Counted from the stretch's first letter, positions 42,331 through 52,452 are shown. The stretch: 64,000 nucleotides of DNA from Algoriphagus aquimarinus (GCF_007997215.1 NZ_VORW01000019.1:1-64000); one strand, 5' to 3'. Notes: generated by a model not told the origin, from the sequence alone. A program made the numbers and translations.

Positions 42331-44475
42331 TCATTGATTGAAAATCACCTCATCCACAAAGACCCAACCTTTGCTACCAGCATTTGAGTGCCACTTTGGA
42401 AGATGCGGAAGAGGGGTAAGGGTTATTTTAAGCTTGTCGTAGTTTGTGTTTTCTAACTCAAGAGTTAGAAGTTCTGATCGTGCTGACAATGCTTTCGGTG
42501 ACACGGCTGGAGAGTTACTCGCTAGCGGCTTCCAAGTTCCATTTTCGAATCCTTGAACGATCACTTTTGAAGGAGGGAAAATATGTGCTCCTTCATTATA
42601 AAGTAGGCTAAGGGATAACTTTTTAGCCTTTGGTAAACCCTTAAAGTCAACTTCTAGCACCATAGGTTCATCCTGAAAACCCAACCATTTTTGACCATGA
42701 TTTGACGCGTCAGCCTTTTCCAAATCAAAAAGAGTCGCAGGCCCGGAAGCATTATACTTTGAATTTGGCTCGTAAACCAAAGAGAATTTAGAAGGCTTGA
42801 TTCCAGAATGGATGTAAACAGATTCAGTTGGTTTAGATCCTTTCCAATCCTTTGCAAATGCTTTTGCTATGACCTTTCCTGTATTTGTAACAAACAGTGG
42901 TTTGGTATAAATCGTACTGGAAATGCTATCTGGCTCGGTTCCATCGAGTGTGTAGCGGATCTCAGCTGTTTTTATTGGGTGCGAGAGCTTTAACTCAAGA
43001 CTATCTTGATAGATTATTTCCGATTGGGAAATGATTGGGCTATTCAAATCATAAATTATTCCCTTACCATCAAAGCCAAAGTCTATTTCAGTTTCTGGAA
43101 GTGCCTTTTTTATGGTTTCCTGATCTTGACTACTCATTGCTGTTTCCCATAAATAAAGCTTTTTCAAAGACTTCATCTTAGCGAGATTTTGTATAGACAC
43201 TTGATTAACTATGTTGCCGGAAATGGCCAGAACTTCTAAGTTATTGAGTTCAGAAATTACTTTTAGCTGGTCAGCATCCAAGTCAGTGAAGTTTAGTTGA
43301 AGCTCTTCCAGATGTTTGAAGTCCTTCAAAAACTTAAGATCAACACCAGTCAAAGGCATCTTGTTTAGACTAAATCGAACGATTTGGTCACTGACTATAT
43401 TTAGGTCCGAAAGTGATTTAGGTGGAAAAGCGGAGATGCCAAAATAGGAGACATCCAAAGCTGGAGACTCAGGGAAAAGAGCTTGAACAGATCTGTATGA
43501 AGTGTTTAATTCCTGAATATCGTCTTTGTCAGCAGCGTCAAAGGAATAGATTTTATTTCCTTCAAACTTCACAGAAGCCAATTGGTAGAGTTCATTTTTA
43601 GTAGGAAGCGTAACCAGCTTTTGTTCAAAACTAGCTCCAGAGGCAACCCATTCACTTAAGATCAGAAACTCTTCTTCAGTCAATTGAGTCTTGTTCTTAG
43701 GAGGCATATGTTTCTTGTCATCCTCAGGAAGATTGATTCGCTGGATAAGCATTGATTTTTCAAAATCTCCAGCCAAAACAAATGGTCCGGATTTTCCACC
43801 TTTTTGCAAACCTTCGATATGATCCATTCTTAGCTTGCCTTTGATCTTGCCTTCTTTATGGCAACTGATACATTTAGCCTGTAAAATCGGCTGAACTACA
43901 TGTTCAAAAATTTCAGCCTCAGCCAAGGGAATTACTTCAATTTCATTTGACTGTATGGGAGCCAGAAGAAAATCTTCCCCATGTGTCAATCCTGCTCCCC
44001 AATGACCTGTAGCAATAATTGCGATGGCGAGAGCTACACTGGAAAGGCGAATGAAATTTGCTTTAATAGATCTGAAAAAATAAAGCAACACACAGCCTCC
44101 GAAAACTACCAGTCCTCCCCATTTGTGCCAAGTGAGTATCTCTCCGGTATATTCTTCCTGAGCCAGAATCAGCCCTGCCAACACAGTGATTCCTGCAAAA
44201 TTACAGCCTGCGAGAAAGCTGATTTCTCCTATTTCTCTGATCTCAGGTTTTTTGTCAATTCCTGGAATCCAGAAAAAGAGCAAGCCCATTAAGAGCAATA
44301 CAATAGGGAAGTGCAAAAGTATAGGATGGCTTCTGCCGACAACCTGTAGCCAGTCGGGTAACACCAGAGAATTTCCCGCAAGGGTAATGATGAGTGTGAG
44401 ACCTATCCAGACAAAAAGGGTGTTTTCCAGAATAGATCTGATCGAAGAAATCTTGAGCATATTGATTCTAAGCAA
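42331..44475 (-). CDS. Membrane protein with cytochrome c-type (PSCyt1) domain, LRR-like and chitobiase-C-like regions
   Basis: 714 residues. Four to five membrane segments (about 15-165) resembling DUF2231; then a planctomycete-type cytochrome domain with CISCH (about 203-207) and a later MPPKN motif for the axial Met; then a leucine-rich stretch (about 340-455); then a C-terminal part with a chitobiase/HYR-like strand pattern (AEIRYTLDGTEPDS) and a beta-sandwich. It is the last gene of an operon with the DUF1553 and DUF1501 genes; its start overlaps the DUF1501 stop by eight bases. Confidence 0.85.
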   Translation of the reverse strand: MLRINMLKISSIRSILENTLFVWIGLTLIITLAGNSLVLPDWLQVVGRSHPILLHFPIVLLLMGLLFFWIPGIDKKPEIREIGEISFLAGCNFAGITVLAGLILAQEEYTGEILTWHKWGGLVVFGGCVLLYFFRSIKANFIRLSSVALAIAIIATGHWGAGLTHGEDFLLAPIQSNEIEVIPLAEAEIFEHVVQPILQAKCISCHKEGKIKGKLRMDHIEGLQKGGKSGPFVLAGDFEKSMLIQRINLPEDDKKHMPPKNKTQLTEEEFLILSEWVASGASFEQKLVTLPTKNELYQLASVKFEGNKIYSFDAADKDDIQELNTSYRSVQALFPESPALDVSYFGISAFPPKSLSDLNIVSDQIVRFSLNKMPLTGVDLKFLKDFKHLEELQLNFTDLDADQLKVISELNNLEVLAISGNIVNQVSIQNLAKMKSLKKLYLWETAMSSQDQETIKKALPETEIDFGFDGKGIIYDLNSPIISQSEIIYQDSLELKLSHPIKTAEIRYTLDGTEPDSISSTIYTKPLFVTNTGKVIAKAFAKDWKGSKPTESVYIHSGIKPSKFSLVYEPNSKYNASGPATLFDLEKADASNHGQKWLGFQDEPMVLEVDFKGLPKAKKLSLSLLYNEGAHIFPPSKVIVQGFENGTWKPLASNSPAVSPKALSARSELLTLELENTNYDKLKITLTPLPHLPKWHSNAGSKGWVFVDEVIFNQ

Positions 44476-45922
44476 TTAAGTCTTTTACTACTTTGCCAGA
44501 GACATCCGTCAGGCGATATCTTCTTCCTAGGTGTTTGTATGTCATGCGCTCGTGATCAATTCCCATAAGATGAAGGACCGTAGCTTGGAAATCATGAACG
44601 TGCACAGGGTTTTCGGTGATGTTGTAGCCAAATTCATCGGTTTCGCCATAGACCATTCCAGACTTCACTCCGCCACCTGCCATCCATATAGAGAATGCGC
44701 GAGGATGGTGATCACGACCATAGTTATCCACCAAGATTTTTCCTTGGCAATAATTCGTTCTCCCAAATTCACCCCCCCAGATTACCAATGTCTCATCAAG
44801 CAATCCTCTTTGCTTTAAATCTGTAATCAAAGCAGCTGAGGCCTGATCCACATCTTCTGCCTGAAGTCTCATTTCATTTGGCAAATTGCCATGCTGATCC
44901 CAACCTTGGTGGTAGAGTTGAACGAATCGAACGCCGCTCTCAGACAGTTTTCTAGCCAAAAGACAATTGGCAGCATAGGTGCCTGGAACCAAGCAATCTG
45001 GTCCGTAGAGTTTGATGATACTCTCTGGCTCCTTGGAAATATCAGTCATTTCCGGAACGGCTGTTTGCATACGATAAGCCATTTCATATTGCTTTACTTT
45101 CGCGGAAATCTCAGGATCATTGAATTGCTGCATGCTTAAATTATTCATCTCAGCAATCTGATCTATCATTTTCCTTCTTTCGGCGCGACTCATTGATTCC
45201 GGGTCTTTGAGATAAAGGACTGGGTCTTCAGAATTGGAAAACTGAACGCCTTGGTGAGTGGCGTCTAAGAAGCCATTACTCCAAAGCTTAGAATAAACCC
45301 CTTGTCCATTGCCACGTCCACGACTAAGCAAAACGGAAAATGCAGGAAGATTACTATTCTCAGATCCTAATCCGTAGCTCAACCAAGACCCCATACTTGG
45401 ACGGTTTCCTACTTGAGCACCTGTCTGGAAAAAAGTAAGTGCAGGATCATGATTGATTGCATCTGTATGCATGGATTTCACGATACATATATCATCAACA
45501 ATTCCGGCTGTATGTGGAAAAACCTCTGATATCCAAGCTCTTGATTCTCCGTATTGGTCAAATTTGTAGTGAGAACCTACCAAAGGAAAGGAGGATTGAC
45601 CAGCGGTCATTCCGGTGAGTCGCTGCGTTCCACGAATAGATTCAGGAAGTTCTTCTCCCATTCTCTTATTCAAAAGAGGCTTATAATCAAATGATTCCAA
45701 TTGACTTGGAGCACCATTTTGAAATAGATAAATAACTCTTTTCGCCTTCGGAGCAAAATGAGGAAGTGCCTTCATCATAGCTTCTTCGGCCTCAGCTTTT
45801 CCAGAAAAAAGGTCAGGAACCAATAGAGATCCCAGTGCTAGACTTCCAACCCCAAGGCTAAGTCTGGAAAGGAATTTCCTTCGATTGTGATTGAGTCCTT
45901 CTTCTAATATTTCCTTTTCCAT
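44468..45922 (-). CDS. DUF1501 family protein (sulfatase-like fold)
   Basis: 484 residues. A Tat-like signal is visible: HNRRKFLSRLSLGVG (RRKFL) near 13-27. The body matches DUF1501 (ALTFFQTGAQVGNRPSMGSWLSYGLGS; VIWGGEFGRTNYCQG; GRDHHPRAFSIWMAGGG), an alkaline-phosphatase-superfamily fold whose metal ligands are in these blocks. It is exported to the periplasm. It forms an operon with the DUF1553 gene, one base upstream, and the cytochrome gene downstream. Function unknown. Confidence 0.9.
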   Translation of the reverse strand: MEKEILEEGLNHNRRKFLSRLSLGVGSLALGSLLVPDLFSGKAEAEEAMMKALPHFAPKAKRVIYLFQNGAPSQLESFDYKPLLNKRMGEELPESIRGTQRLTGMTAGQSSFPLVGSHYKFDQYGESRAWISEVFPHTAGIVDDICIVKSMHTDAINHDPALTFFQTGAQVGNRPSMGSWLSYGLGSENSNLPAFSVLLSRGRGNGQGVYSKLWSNGFLDATHQGVQFSNSEDPVLYLKDPESMSRAERRKMIDQIAEMNNLSMQQFNDPEISAKVKQYEMAYRMQTAVPEMTDISKEPESIIKLYGPDCLVPGTYAANCLLARKLSESGVRFVQLYHQGWDQHGNLPNEMRLQAEDVDQASAALITDLKQRGLLDETLVIWGGEFGRTNYCQGKILVDNYGRDHHPRAFSIWMAGGGVKSGMVYGETDEFGYNITENPVHVHDFQATVLHLMGIDHERMTYKHLGRRYRLTDVSGKVVKDLIA

Positions 45923-45923
45923 A

Positions 45924-48236
45924 TCAACTCTTGGTAATGGTTTCTTCCAGATTATAAATACTCACGATCACTTGCATGAGCGCTGCGGTTTCTGGATTGA
46001 TATTTTTTTCTTCCAGTGGATATTCACCTACACTTAAAGTAGGGAGCACCTGGTCTGGATTTTCACTGAATCTCTCTAATTGATCTTTGTAATACGAAAG
46101 TAGAATTGACTTTTCCTTACTGCTCAAATCCCTGCAAACGATACGTTTGAAAGAGGTGGAAATAGCATTTTCTCCATCCTTGTATTCGTCCCACATTTTG
46201 CCAGCCAGTACACGGGATGCTTCCAAAATCATTGGATCATTCATCATCACTAGTGCTTGTAATGGCGTATTTGTTCTGCTTCTTCCTATCTCACATCGAT
46301 CACGATTACTGGAATCAAATATGATCGCCTTAGGCGGTGGGACAGTAAGTTTAATGAAATTGTATAGACCTCTACGGTAGAGTTTATCGCCCTTATCCTG
46401 AACATATGTTGCCAAAACTCCTCTTCCAGAGGTAGCAGCTTCCCAAATTCCTTCTGGCATATATGGCTTAAGACTTGGACCTCCCAGTGTTCTTACTAAA
46501 AGTCCACTGCTAGCAAGTACCAAGTCCTGAATGTTTTCTGCAGGTAATCGAAGGCGGGGTGCTCTAGCCAAATATAAATTGTCAGGATCTGTATTGAGAT
46601 GCTTTTCAGTAATTACAGCTGACTGCTTATAGGTAGCAGAGCTAAGAATTTGCTTCATCAGGCGCTTGATGTCCCAACCATTTTCCATAAAGTCAACTGC
46701 CAACCAGTCCAATAACTCAGGATGTGTAGGAAGATCTCCCTGCATACCAAAATCACCAGCAGATTTGACTATGCCTTGACCGAAAATCTCTTGCCACATC
46801 AGGTTCACAAATACTCTAGCTGTCAGGGGATTTTCTCTTGCAGTGATCCATTTTGCCAAGCCCAGACGATTCTTTTCAAGGTCGTCCGGGAATTCCATAA
46901 TGGAACTAGGAGTGGAGGGCTCCACCTCCGTAGTAGGCGCATCATACACACCCCGATCGAGAATGTACGTTGGTCGCTGCTCATCTAGTTCTCCCATCAC
47001 AGAGATGCTTAATTTGGATGTGTCAGCGTAATTAATAAAGCTGAGGATGCCTGATAAATCTTCCTGATCTACCCATAAAATTGGTGTTTTAGCAGGTTTG
47101 GATTGAGAAACGTCCCCTTGGTATCCTTTTTCAGGTGTATTATTGAAAAAGGCAAACATCTCATAATACTCTTTCTGCGAAAATGGGTCGTACTTATGAT
47201 CATGACACTGGGCACACTCTATTGTGATTCCCAAAAGCCCTTTACTTACTGTATTTGTTTTGTCAAGTACATATTCGATTCGGTATTCCTCGTCGATTAC
47301 GCCTCCTTCTTCTGTGTATTTGTGATTTCTATTGAAGGCTGTCGCCAAAATCTGTTCTTTGCTTGCATCAGGCAAAAGGTCTCCCGCAAGTTGCCATGTG
47401 ACAAATTGGTCATAAGACATATTTTCGTTGAATGCATGAATCACCCAATCCCGATAAGGCCACTGAGTTCGGATATTATCGTCCTGATAGCCATAGCTAT
47501 CTGAATATCTTGAAATATCCATCCAGAGAATTGCCATTTTCTCTCCAAAACCTGGATCATCTAATAAGCCTTCCAATAAATCTTCATAGGAAAGTTTACC
47601 AGTGAAATCTCCAAATCTATCCAAAACTTCGGGACTTGGTGGGAGTCCTGTTAGATCTAGACTTGCCCGCTTGATCAGTTCATTAGGTTTAGCTTCAGGA
47701 TTAGGTTGAAGGCCTTTTTCCTTCATTTTCTTTAATGCAAAGCGATCTATTTCAGTGAGGGTCCAGTCAGTTTCTTCAGGGAGGGGGGATTTTTCTGCAG
47801 GTACGAAAGCCCAGTGTGGTTCATATTTAGCACCTTGTTCGATCCACTTTTTGATCAGCTGGATTTCCAAATTGGATAAGGCAAGATTAGAATCTGGAGG
47901 AGGCATGAGCTCTCCTGGGTCTTCGGAAGTGATTCTATGGTAGACTGTTGATTCTTCTAGGTTCCCAGGCTTAATCACAAAATGATTTGGGTCTTCTTTC
48001 AGTGCAGCATAAGCACCAGCTTCGGTGTCCAGACGTAGGTCAGATTCGCGTTTGTTAGCGTCTGGGCCATGACACGCAAAGCATTTGTCAGAAAGAATAG
48101 GGCGAATATGAAAGTTATAGCTGACTTGTTCAATTCCCGAAACTTGTATTTCATTGGACTGCTTTGAGTTACAACTGAAAATTGCCAATCCAAAGCTAGA
48201 GAAAGCTAGAAGTCTAAATATATTGGGATACGCCAT
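45924..48236 (-). CDS. PSCyt1-DUF1549-DUF1553 protein (planctomycete-type cytochrome)
   Basis: 770 residues with a lipoprotein signal (SCNSK, Cys22). Domains in order: PSCyt1 cytochrome c (about 40-150) with CFACH; DUF1549 (about 165-370) with YSDSYGYQDDN and CAQCHDHKYDPF carrying a second CxxCH; DUF1553 (about 455-715) with NPLTARVFVNLMWQEIFG and RRGLYNFIKLTVPPP. The set DUF1553-DUF1501 is frequent in Planctomycetes and some Bacteroidota, proposed to act on polysaccharide or organic matter, without proof. It is the first gene of the operon. Confidence 0.9.
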   Translation of the reverse strand: MAYPNIFRLLAFSSFGLAIFSCNSKQSNEIQVSGIEQVSYNFHIRPILSDKCFACHGPDANKRESDLRLDTEAGAYAALKEDPNHFVIKPGNLEESTVYHRITSEDPGELMPPPDSNLALSNLEIQLIKKWIEQGAKYEPHWAFVPAEKSPLPEETDWTLTEIDRFALKKMKEKGLQPNPEAKPNELIKRASLDLTGLPPSPEVLDRFGDFTGKLSYEDLLEGLLDDPGFGEKMAILWMDISRYSDSYGYQDDNIRTQWPYRDWVIHAFNENMSYDQFVTWQLAGDLLPDASKEQILATAFNRNHKYTEEGGVIDEEYRIEYVLDKTNTVSKGLLGITIECAQCHDHKYDPFSQKEYYEMFAFFNNTPEKGYQGDVSQSKPAKTPILWVDQEDLSGILSFINYADTSKLSISVMGELDEQRPTYILDRGVYDAPTTEVEPSTPSSIMEFPDDLEKNRLGLAKWITARENPLTARVFVNLMWQEIFGQGIVKSAGDFGMQGDLPTHPELLDWLAVDFMENGWDIKRLMKQILSSATYKQSAVITEKHLNTDPDNLYLARAPRLRLPAENIQDLVLASSGLLVRTLGGPSLKPYMPEGIWEAATSGRGVLATYVQDKGDKLYRRGLYNFIKLTVPPPKAIIFDSSNRDRCEIGRSRTNTPLQALVMMNDPMILEASRVLAGKMWDEYKDGENAISTSFKRIVCRDLSSKEKSILLSYYKDQLERFSENPDQVLPTLSVGEYPLEEKNINPETAALMQVIVSIYNLEETITKS

Positions 48237-48441
48237 TTTTGGGTCAAATCGATAGTTAAATCACTCTCAAACTAGCGATAATTTGGACAAAAGCTGTCCT
48301 GATAGTAGAATTATTCTTTTGCTTTTTTGACAAAAGGAAAAAAACTTAACCAAAAATATTAATGAATAGAAAAACGTTTTGTGATATTTAAAGAAAAATG
48401 TTTTTAGAAATCATATTGAAATACCTGTACCTATAAACAGA

Positions 48442-48467
48442 AAAAGCTGCCCAGTTGGACAGCTTTT
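48442..48467 (-). terminator. Terminator of the acc operon
   Basis: Arms AAAAGCTG and CAGCTTTT with two further inner pairs; on the minus strand a T-rich stretch follows. It lies about 20 bases beyond the accC stop. Confidence 0.75.
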
Positions 48468-48488
48468 CTATATATTAAGGTATTTAAA

Positions 48489-49838
48489 TTATCCTTTTAT
48501 AACTGAGAAGTCAAAGTCTTCCAAGAATTTCGTGGTGAAATTTCCTGCTTTGAACTGCTCATTTTCTAATAGCGCGATGTGGAAAGGAATGGTGGTTTTG
48601 ATACCGTCAATTACAAATTCCTCAAGAGCTCGTTTCATTCTCACAATTACCTCTTCTCTTGATTGCCCGCTGACAATCAGCTTTGCAATCATGGAGTCGT
48701 AATTAGGAGGAATCACATAGCCTGCATATACATGCGAATCAATTCTCACACCACGTCCACCAGGTACATGAAGGTTTTGAATCTTTCCAGGACTTGGTCT
48801 GAAACCATGAGTAGGATCCTCTGCGTTGATTCTACATTCCATAGCATATAGCTTAGGATAGTAATTTCTTCCAGAAATAGTCTCGCCTGCAGCCACTTTG
48901 ATTTGTTCTTTGATCAAGTCAAAATCAGTAACTTCTTCAGTAATCGGATGCTCCACTTGAATACGAGTATTCATTTCCATGAAGAAGAAATTGCGATGCT
49001 TGTCCACAAGGAATTCTACTGTACCAGCGCCTTCGTATGCGATGGCCTCAGCACCTTTGATGGCAGCTTTGCCCATTTCTTCGCGAAGTTCATCCGTGAT
49101 GAATGGAGAAGGAGTTTCTTCAATCAGTTTCTGATGTCTTCTCTGAATTGAACAATCTCTTTCCGAAAGATGACAAGCTTTTCCTGTTCTATCTCCGATG
49201 ATCTGAATCTCAATATGTCGAGGTTCCTCTACATATTTCTCAAGGTACAAGCCATCGTTGCCAAAGGCTGCAGCTGATTCCATTCTTGCATCATCCCAAG
49301 CTTTTTTGAATCCTGCTTCTTCACGGACAATCCTCATTCCTCGACCACCACCACCGGCAGTTGCTTTTAGAATGATAGGATAACCCATTTCAGAGGCAAG
49401 TTTGACACCTTGCTCCATGGATTCCAGAATGCCTTCAGAACCCGGGATAGTAGGTACTCCAGCAGCTTTCATGGTTGCTTTGGCCGTAGCCTTGTCACCC
49501 ATTTGATTGATCATCTCAGCACTAGCACCGATGAATTTGATTCCGTATTCTTCACAGATTTTAGAAAATTCTGCATTCTCAGAAAGGAAGCCATATCCTG
49601 GGTGAATAGCATCTGCATTGGTTATTTCTGCAGCGGCAATGATTCTTGGGATGTTTAGATAGGAGTCGCGGCTTGGTGCCGGTCCTATACAGACAGCTTC
49701 GTCAGCAAATCTGACATGTAAGCTATCCTTATCCGCAGTGGAGTAAACTGCCACTGTCTCTATCCCCATTTCTTTACAGGTACGGATGATTCTTAAGGCA
49801 ATTTCGCCTCTGTTGGCGATTAGTATTTTTTTAAACAC
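48489..49838 (-). CDS. accC: Acetyl-CoA carboxylase, biotin carboxylase subunit
   Basis: 449 residues. N-terminal KILIANRGEIALRIIRT, ATP-grasp glycine-rich loop KATAGGGGRGMRIV (about 157-170), ERDCSIQRRHQKLIEE (about 229-244), and MNTRIQVEHPITEEV (about 291-305), all as in AccC. It carboxylates the biotin on BCCP in the first half-reaction of malonyl-CoA synthesis. It follows accB by about 26 bases and ends in a terminator. Confidence 0.96.
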   Translation of the reverse strand: MFKKILIANRGEIALRIIRTCKEMGIETVAVYSTADKDSLHVRFADEAVCIGPAPSRDSYLNIPRIIAAAEITNADAIHPGYGFLSENAEFSKICEEYGIKFIGASAEMINQMGDKATAKATMKAAGVPTIPGSEGILESMEQGVKLASEMGYPIILKATAGGGGRGMRIVREEAGFKKAWDDARMESAAAFGNDGLYLEKYVEEPRHIEIQIIGDRTGKACHLSERDCSIQRRHQKLIEETPSPFITDELREEMGKAAIKGAEAIAYEGAGTVEFLVDKHRNFFFMEMNTRIQVEHPITEEVTDFDLIKEQIKVAAGETISGRNYYPKLYAMECRINAEDPTHGFRPSPGKIQNLHVPGGRGVRIDSHVYAGYVIPPNYDSMIAKLIVSGQSREEVIVRMKRALEEFVIDGIKTTIPFHIALLENEQFKAGNFTTKFLEDFDFSVIKG

Positions 49839-49863
49839 AGCTATTTATTTTTTGGTGAAAAAA

Positions 49864-50322
49864 TTAACCCGCTGGATCTACAAGGAATAATGGCTGATCG
49901 TATTCTACAGGAGTAGAATTGCTAACCAAGATTTTGACGATTTTACCGGAAATTTCAGATTCGATCTCATTGAAAAGCTTCATAGCCTCAATGATACAAA
50001 CTGTTTGTCCGGTTTTGATGGAGTCTCCAACAGCTACAAACGGATCAGCATCTGGGCTTGATGTCATGTAAAATGTACCGATCATTGGGGATTTGATCTC
50101 TACCAAATTAGATGGAGTAGCTTCAGCAGCAGGTGCTGGAGCAGGAGCAGGAGCAGCAATAGCCGCCGGTGCAGGTGCCGCCGCCATTTCTACCATTCTT
50201 GGAGCATTGGATTCTGCATATTTCTTAATAGAAAGTTCAAACTCGTCAGTCTTGATTTTAACTTCCGCCAAACCAGAATTGGAGATGTAATCGATCAACT
50301 CCTGAATCTCTTTTGCTTTCAT
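49864..50322 (-). CDS. accB: Biotin carboxyl carrier protein of acetyl-CoA carboxylase
   Basis: 152 residues. An N-terminal helix (about 1-30), an Ala/Pro-rich flexible linker (about 48-72) and the C-terminal biotinyl domain with the biotin-acceptor Lys in IEAMKLF (about 117-119). It shuttles carboxyl groups between AccC and the transferase. It lies between efp and accC in a fatty-acid operon. Confidence 0.95.
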   Translation of the reverse strand: MKAKEIQELIDYISNSGLAEVKIKTDEFELSIKKYAESNAPRMVEMAAAPAPAAIAAPAPAPAPAAEATPSNLVEIKSPMIGTFYMTSSPDADPFVAVGDSIKTGQTVCIIEAMKLFNEIESEISGKIVKILVSNSTPVEYDQPLFLVDPAG

Positions 50323-50379
50323 AGGTCTATTATTTAGAGGTGCCCTAAGGCAGTTTTTTAAATGGGTTTTAAAACAATA

Positions 50380-50411
50380 AAGCTGTGTAATTTAATGAAC
50401 TCACACAGCTT
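50380..50411 (-). terminator. Hairpin between efp and accB
   Basis: Arms AAGCTGTGT and ACACAGCTT with a 14-base loop. On the minus strand the T-tract after it is broken (TTTATTGTTTT), so it may attenuate or mark an RNA processing site rather than end transcription completely. Confidence 0.5.
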
Positions 50412-50418
50412 AACTAAG

Positions 50419-50982
50419 TTATTTTACTCTTTCTGAGTAGGAACCATCGCGGGTATCCACCTTGATTAGGATGTCTTGCTCCACGAATAAAGGCACCATT
50501 ACAGTAGCTCCAGTTTCTACGGTAGCTGCTTTCAATGCGTTTGTAGCTGTGTCACCTTTGATGCCAGGTTCGGTATAAGTAATCATCAATTCCACGAAAG
50601 GAGGAAGTTCTACTGCGAGAGGAGTTTCCGTTTCGTCGTGAATCAAAATATCCACTAACTGTCCGTCTTTCAATAGATTATATCTTTCGATAAGTTTTTC
50701 CTGTATAGAAATCTGTTCGAAAGTAGTAGTGTCCATGAAGTTGTAACCCATGTCATCGGCATATAAAAACTGATGAGGTCTTTTCTCCACTCTTGCAGTT
50801 TCTACTTTTTCTCCTGCGTTGAAAGTTTTGTCAAGCGTCTTCCCTGAAGTGATACCCTTCATTTTTGTTCTTACAAATGCAGGTCCTTTTCCAGGTTTGA
50901 CATGCTGAAACTCAACAATGGAGTAGATGTCATTATTCATGACCAAACAAAGTCCGTTTTTAAAATCTGCAGTACTAGCCAT
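50419..50982 (-). CDS. efp: Translation elongation factor P
   Basis: 187 residues in three beta-barrel domains, normal for EF-P. Domain I has the loop VKPGKGPAFVRTKMK with the usual modifiable basic residue position (Lys at about 32); the C-terminal domain ends GDTATNALKAATVETGA...DTRDGSYSERVK, the family signature. It helps ribosomes stalled at Pro runs. Situated between fabH and accB. Confidence 0.96.
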   Translation of the reverse strand: MASTADFKNGLCLVMNNDIYSIVEFQHVKPGKGPAFVRTKMKGITSGKTLDKTFNAGEKVETARVEKRPHQFLYADDMGYNFMDTTTFEQISIQEKLIERYNLLKDGQLVDILIHDETETPLAVELPPFVELMITYTEPGIKGDTATNALKAATVETGATVMVPLFVEQDILIKVDTRDGSYSERVK

Positions 50983-51013
50983 AATATTATTGTCGTATTA
51001 TTTTCTTATAAAC

Positions 51014-52012
51014 TTATTTTGGGTCGTAGCCCCACTTAAGGTATATAGATCCCCAAGTGAACCCTCCTCCAAATGCAGCAAGAATTAGATTGTCGCCCTT
51101 TCTCAATTGACTTTCATAGTCCCAAAGACAAAGCGGGATTGTTGCAGCTGTAGTGTTGCCATACTTTTCGATGTTCATCATCACTTTATCAGAGCTGATT
51201 CCCATACGATTGGCAGTAGCATTGATAATTCGGAGATTAGCTTGATGAGGGACTAACCAAGCGATATCATCTCCTGTCAATCCATTTTTCTCCATGATCT
51301 CTGCACTTACGTCAGCCATGTTGGTCACTGCAAATTTGAAGACAGTAGAGCCTTCCTGATATGCAAAGTGTTCGCCAGCATCCAACGTTTCCTGAGAAGC
51401 TGGTTTGCGACTCCCTCCTGCTTTCATTTGAAGATATGGAGCTCCAGATCCATCAGATTTGAGAATTGAATCTACAATACCTAGGTCTTCGGTGGTAGGC
51501 TCTAGCATCACGGCACCTGCCCCATCACCAAATAGGATACAGGTAGCTCTGTCTGTGTAATCGACGATAGAAGACATTTTATCTGCTCCGACTACAATTA
51601 CTTTCTTATGTGTTCCACTTTGGATAAACTGGTTACCAATTTGAAGTGCATATAAAAATCCTGAACATGCGGCGCCAATATCAAAGCTATAGCTGTTTTT
51701 TGCACCTACTAAATCTGCGATGATATTTCCTGTAGCGGGAAAAGGCATGTCAGGAGTTACCGTTGCACAGATGATCAAATCAACATCAAGTGGGTCTGTT
51801 CCTGTTTTTTCCAGAAGACCCTTGACGGCTTCGGCACCCATTACTGAAGTGCCTTGATTTTCTCCCTTAAGTATTCTTCTTTCTTTTATTCCTGTTCTTG
51901 AGACGATCCACTCGTCATTTGTTTCTACAAGCTTCTCAAGTTCTTTGTTAGTCAACCTGTATTCCGGAACGTAACCTTGTATTCCGGTGATCATGGCTCT
52001 TAGTTTGTCCAT
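51014..52012 (-). CDS. fabH: 3-oxoacyl-ACP synthase III
   Basis: 332 residues. Catalytic Cys in IGAACSGFLYALQ (about 115), His in VPHQANLRII (about 254), Asn in KYGNTTAATIP (about 284). It condenses acetyl-CoA with malonyl-ACP to start fatty-acid synthesis. It lies in the conserved rpmF-fabH neighbourhood; plsX, present between them in many bacteria, is absent here. Confidence 0.96.
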   Translation of the reverse strand: MDKLRAMITGIQGYVPEYRLTNKELEKLVETNDEWIVSRTGIKERRILKGENQGTSVMGAEAVKGLLEKTGTDPLDVDLIICATVTPDMPFPATGNIIADLVGAKNSYSFDIGAACSGFLYALQIGNQFIQSGTHKKVIVVGADKMSSIVDYTDRATCILFGDGAGAVMLEPTTEDLGIVDSILKSDGSGAPYLQMKAGGSRKPASQETLDAGEHFAYQEGSTVFKFAVTNMADVSAEIMEKNGLTGDDIAWLVPHQANLRIINATANRMGISSDKVMMNIEKYGNTTAATIPLCLWDYESQLRKGDNLILAAFGGGFTWGSIYLKWGYDPK

Positions 52013-52190
52013 TATGCTGGGGTTAAGCCAAGACGATCAAATCAAAATCATCTCAAACTGTTTATTATGGATGTGTTGTATTCTGTAAGGAAGGCAAAAA
52101 TATTACAATTGTCATTCTCTACCAAAAGAAATCCATCAATGGAAAGGATTAGCCTTGATAAACAAGTGTTTTTAAATAGGCATAAAGCAA

Positions 52191-52225
52191 AAAAAATCCA
52201 TCTGCAAGTCACAAATGGATTTTTT
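52191..52225 (-). terminator. Terminator after rpmF
   Basis: Arms AAAAAATCCAT and ATGGATTTTTT; on the minus strand it ends in a long T run. It separates DUF177-rpmF from fabH. Confidence 0.8.
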
Positions 52226-52242
52226 TTGGATTATATGACTGA

Positions 52243-52434
52243 TTAAGCCAAGATTTCTTTCTCGATGATAACTTGTCCTTTGTAGTACAATTTACCGTCC
52301 AACCAGAAAGCTCTGTGTGGTAGGTGCATTTCACCTGTAGTTTGACATTTCGCCAAACCTGGAGCCTCCAACTTGTAGTGAGTTCTTCTTTTATCTCTTC
52401 TGGTTTTCGAAATTTTTCGTTTAGGATGTGCCAT
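52243..52434 (-). CDS. rpmF: Ribosomal protein L32, zinc-free form
   Basis: 63 residues, starting AHPKRKISKTRRDKRRTHY as in L32. Only one Cys (AKCQTTGE) remains; the other positions of the four-Cys zinc ribbon are Thr, Arg/Ala or absent, so this is the C-minus type that does not bind zinc. It lies 18 bases downstream of the DUF177 gene, a very common pairing. Confidence 0.95.
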   Translation of the reverse strand: MAHPKRKISKTRRDKRRTHYKLEAPGLAKCQTTGEMHLPHRAFWLDGKLYYKGQVIIEKEILA

Positions 52435-52452
52435 TTTATGCGTGGTTTATAA

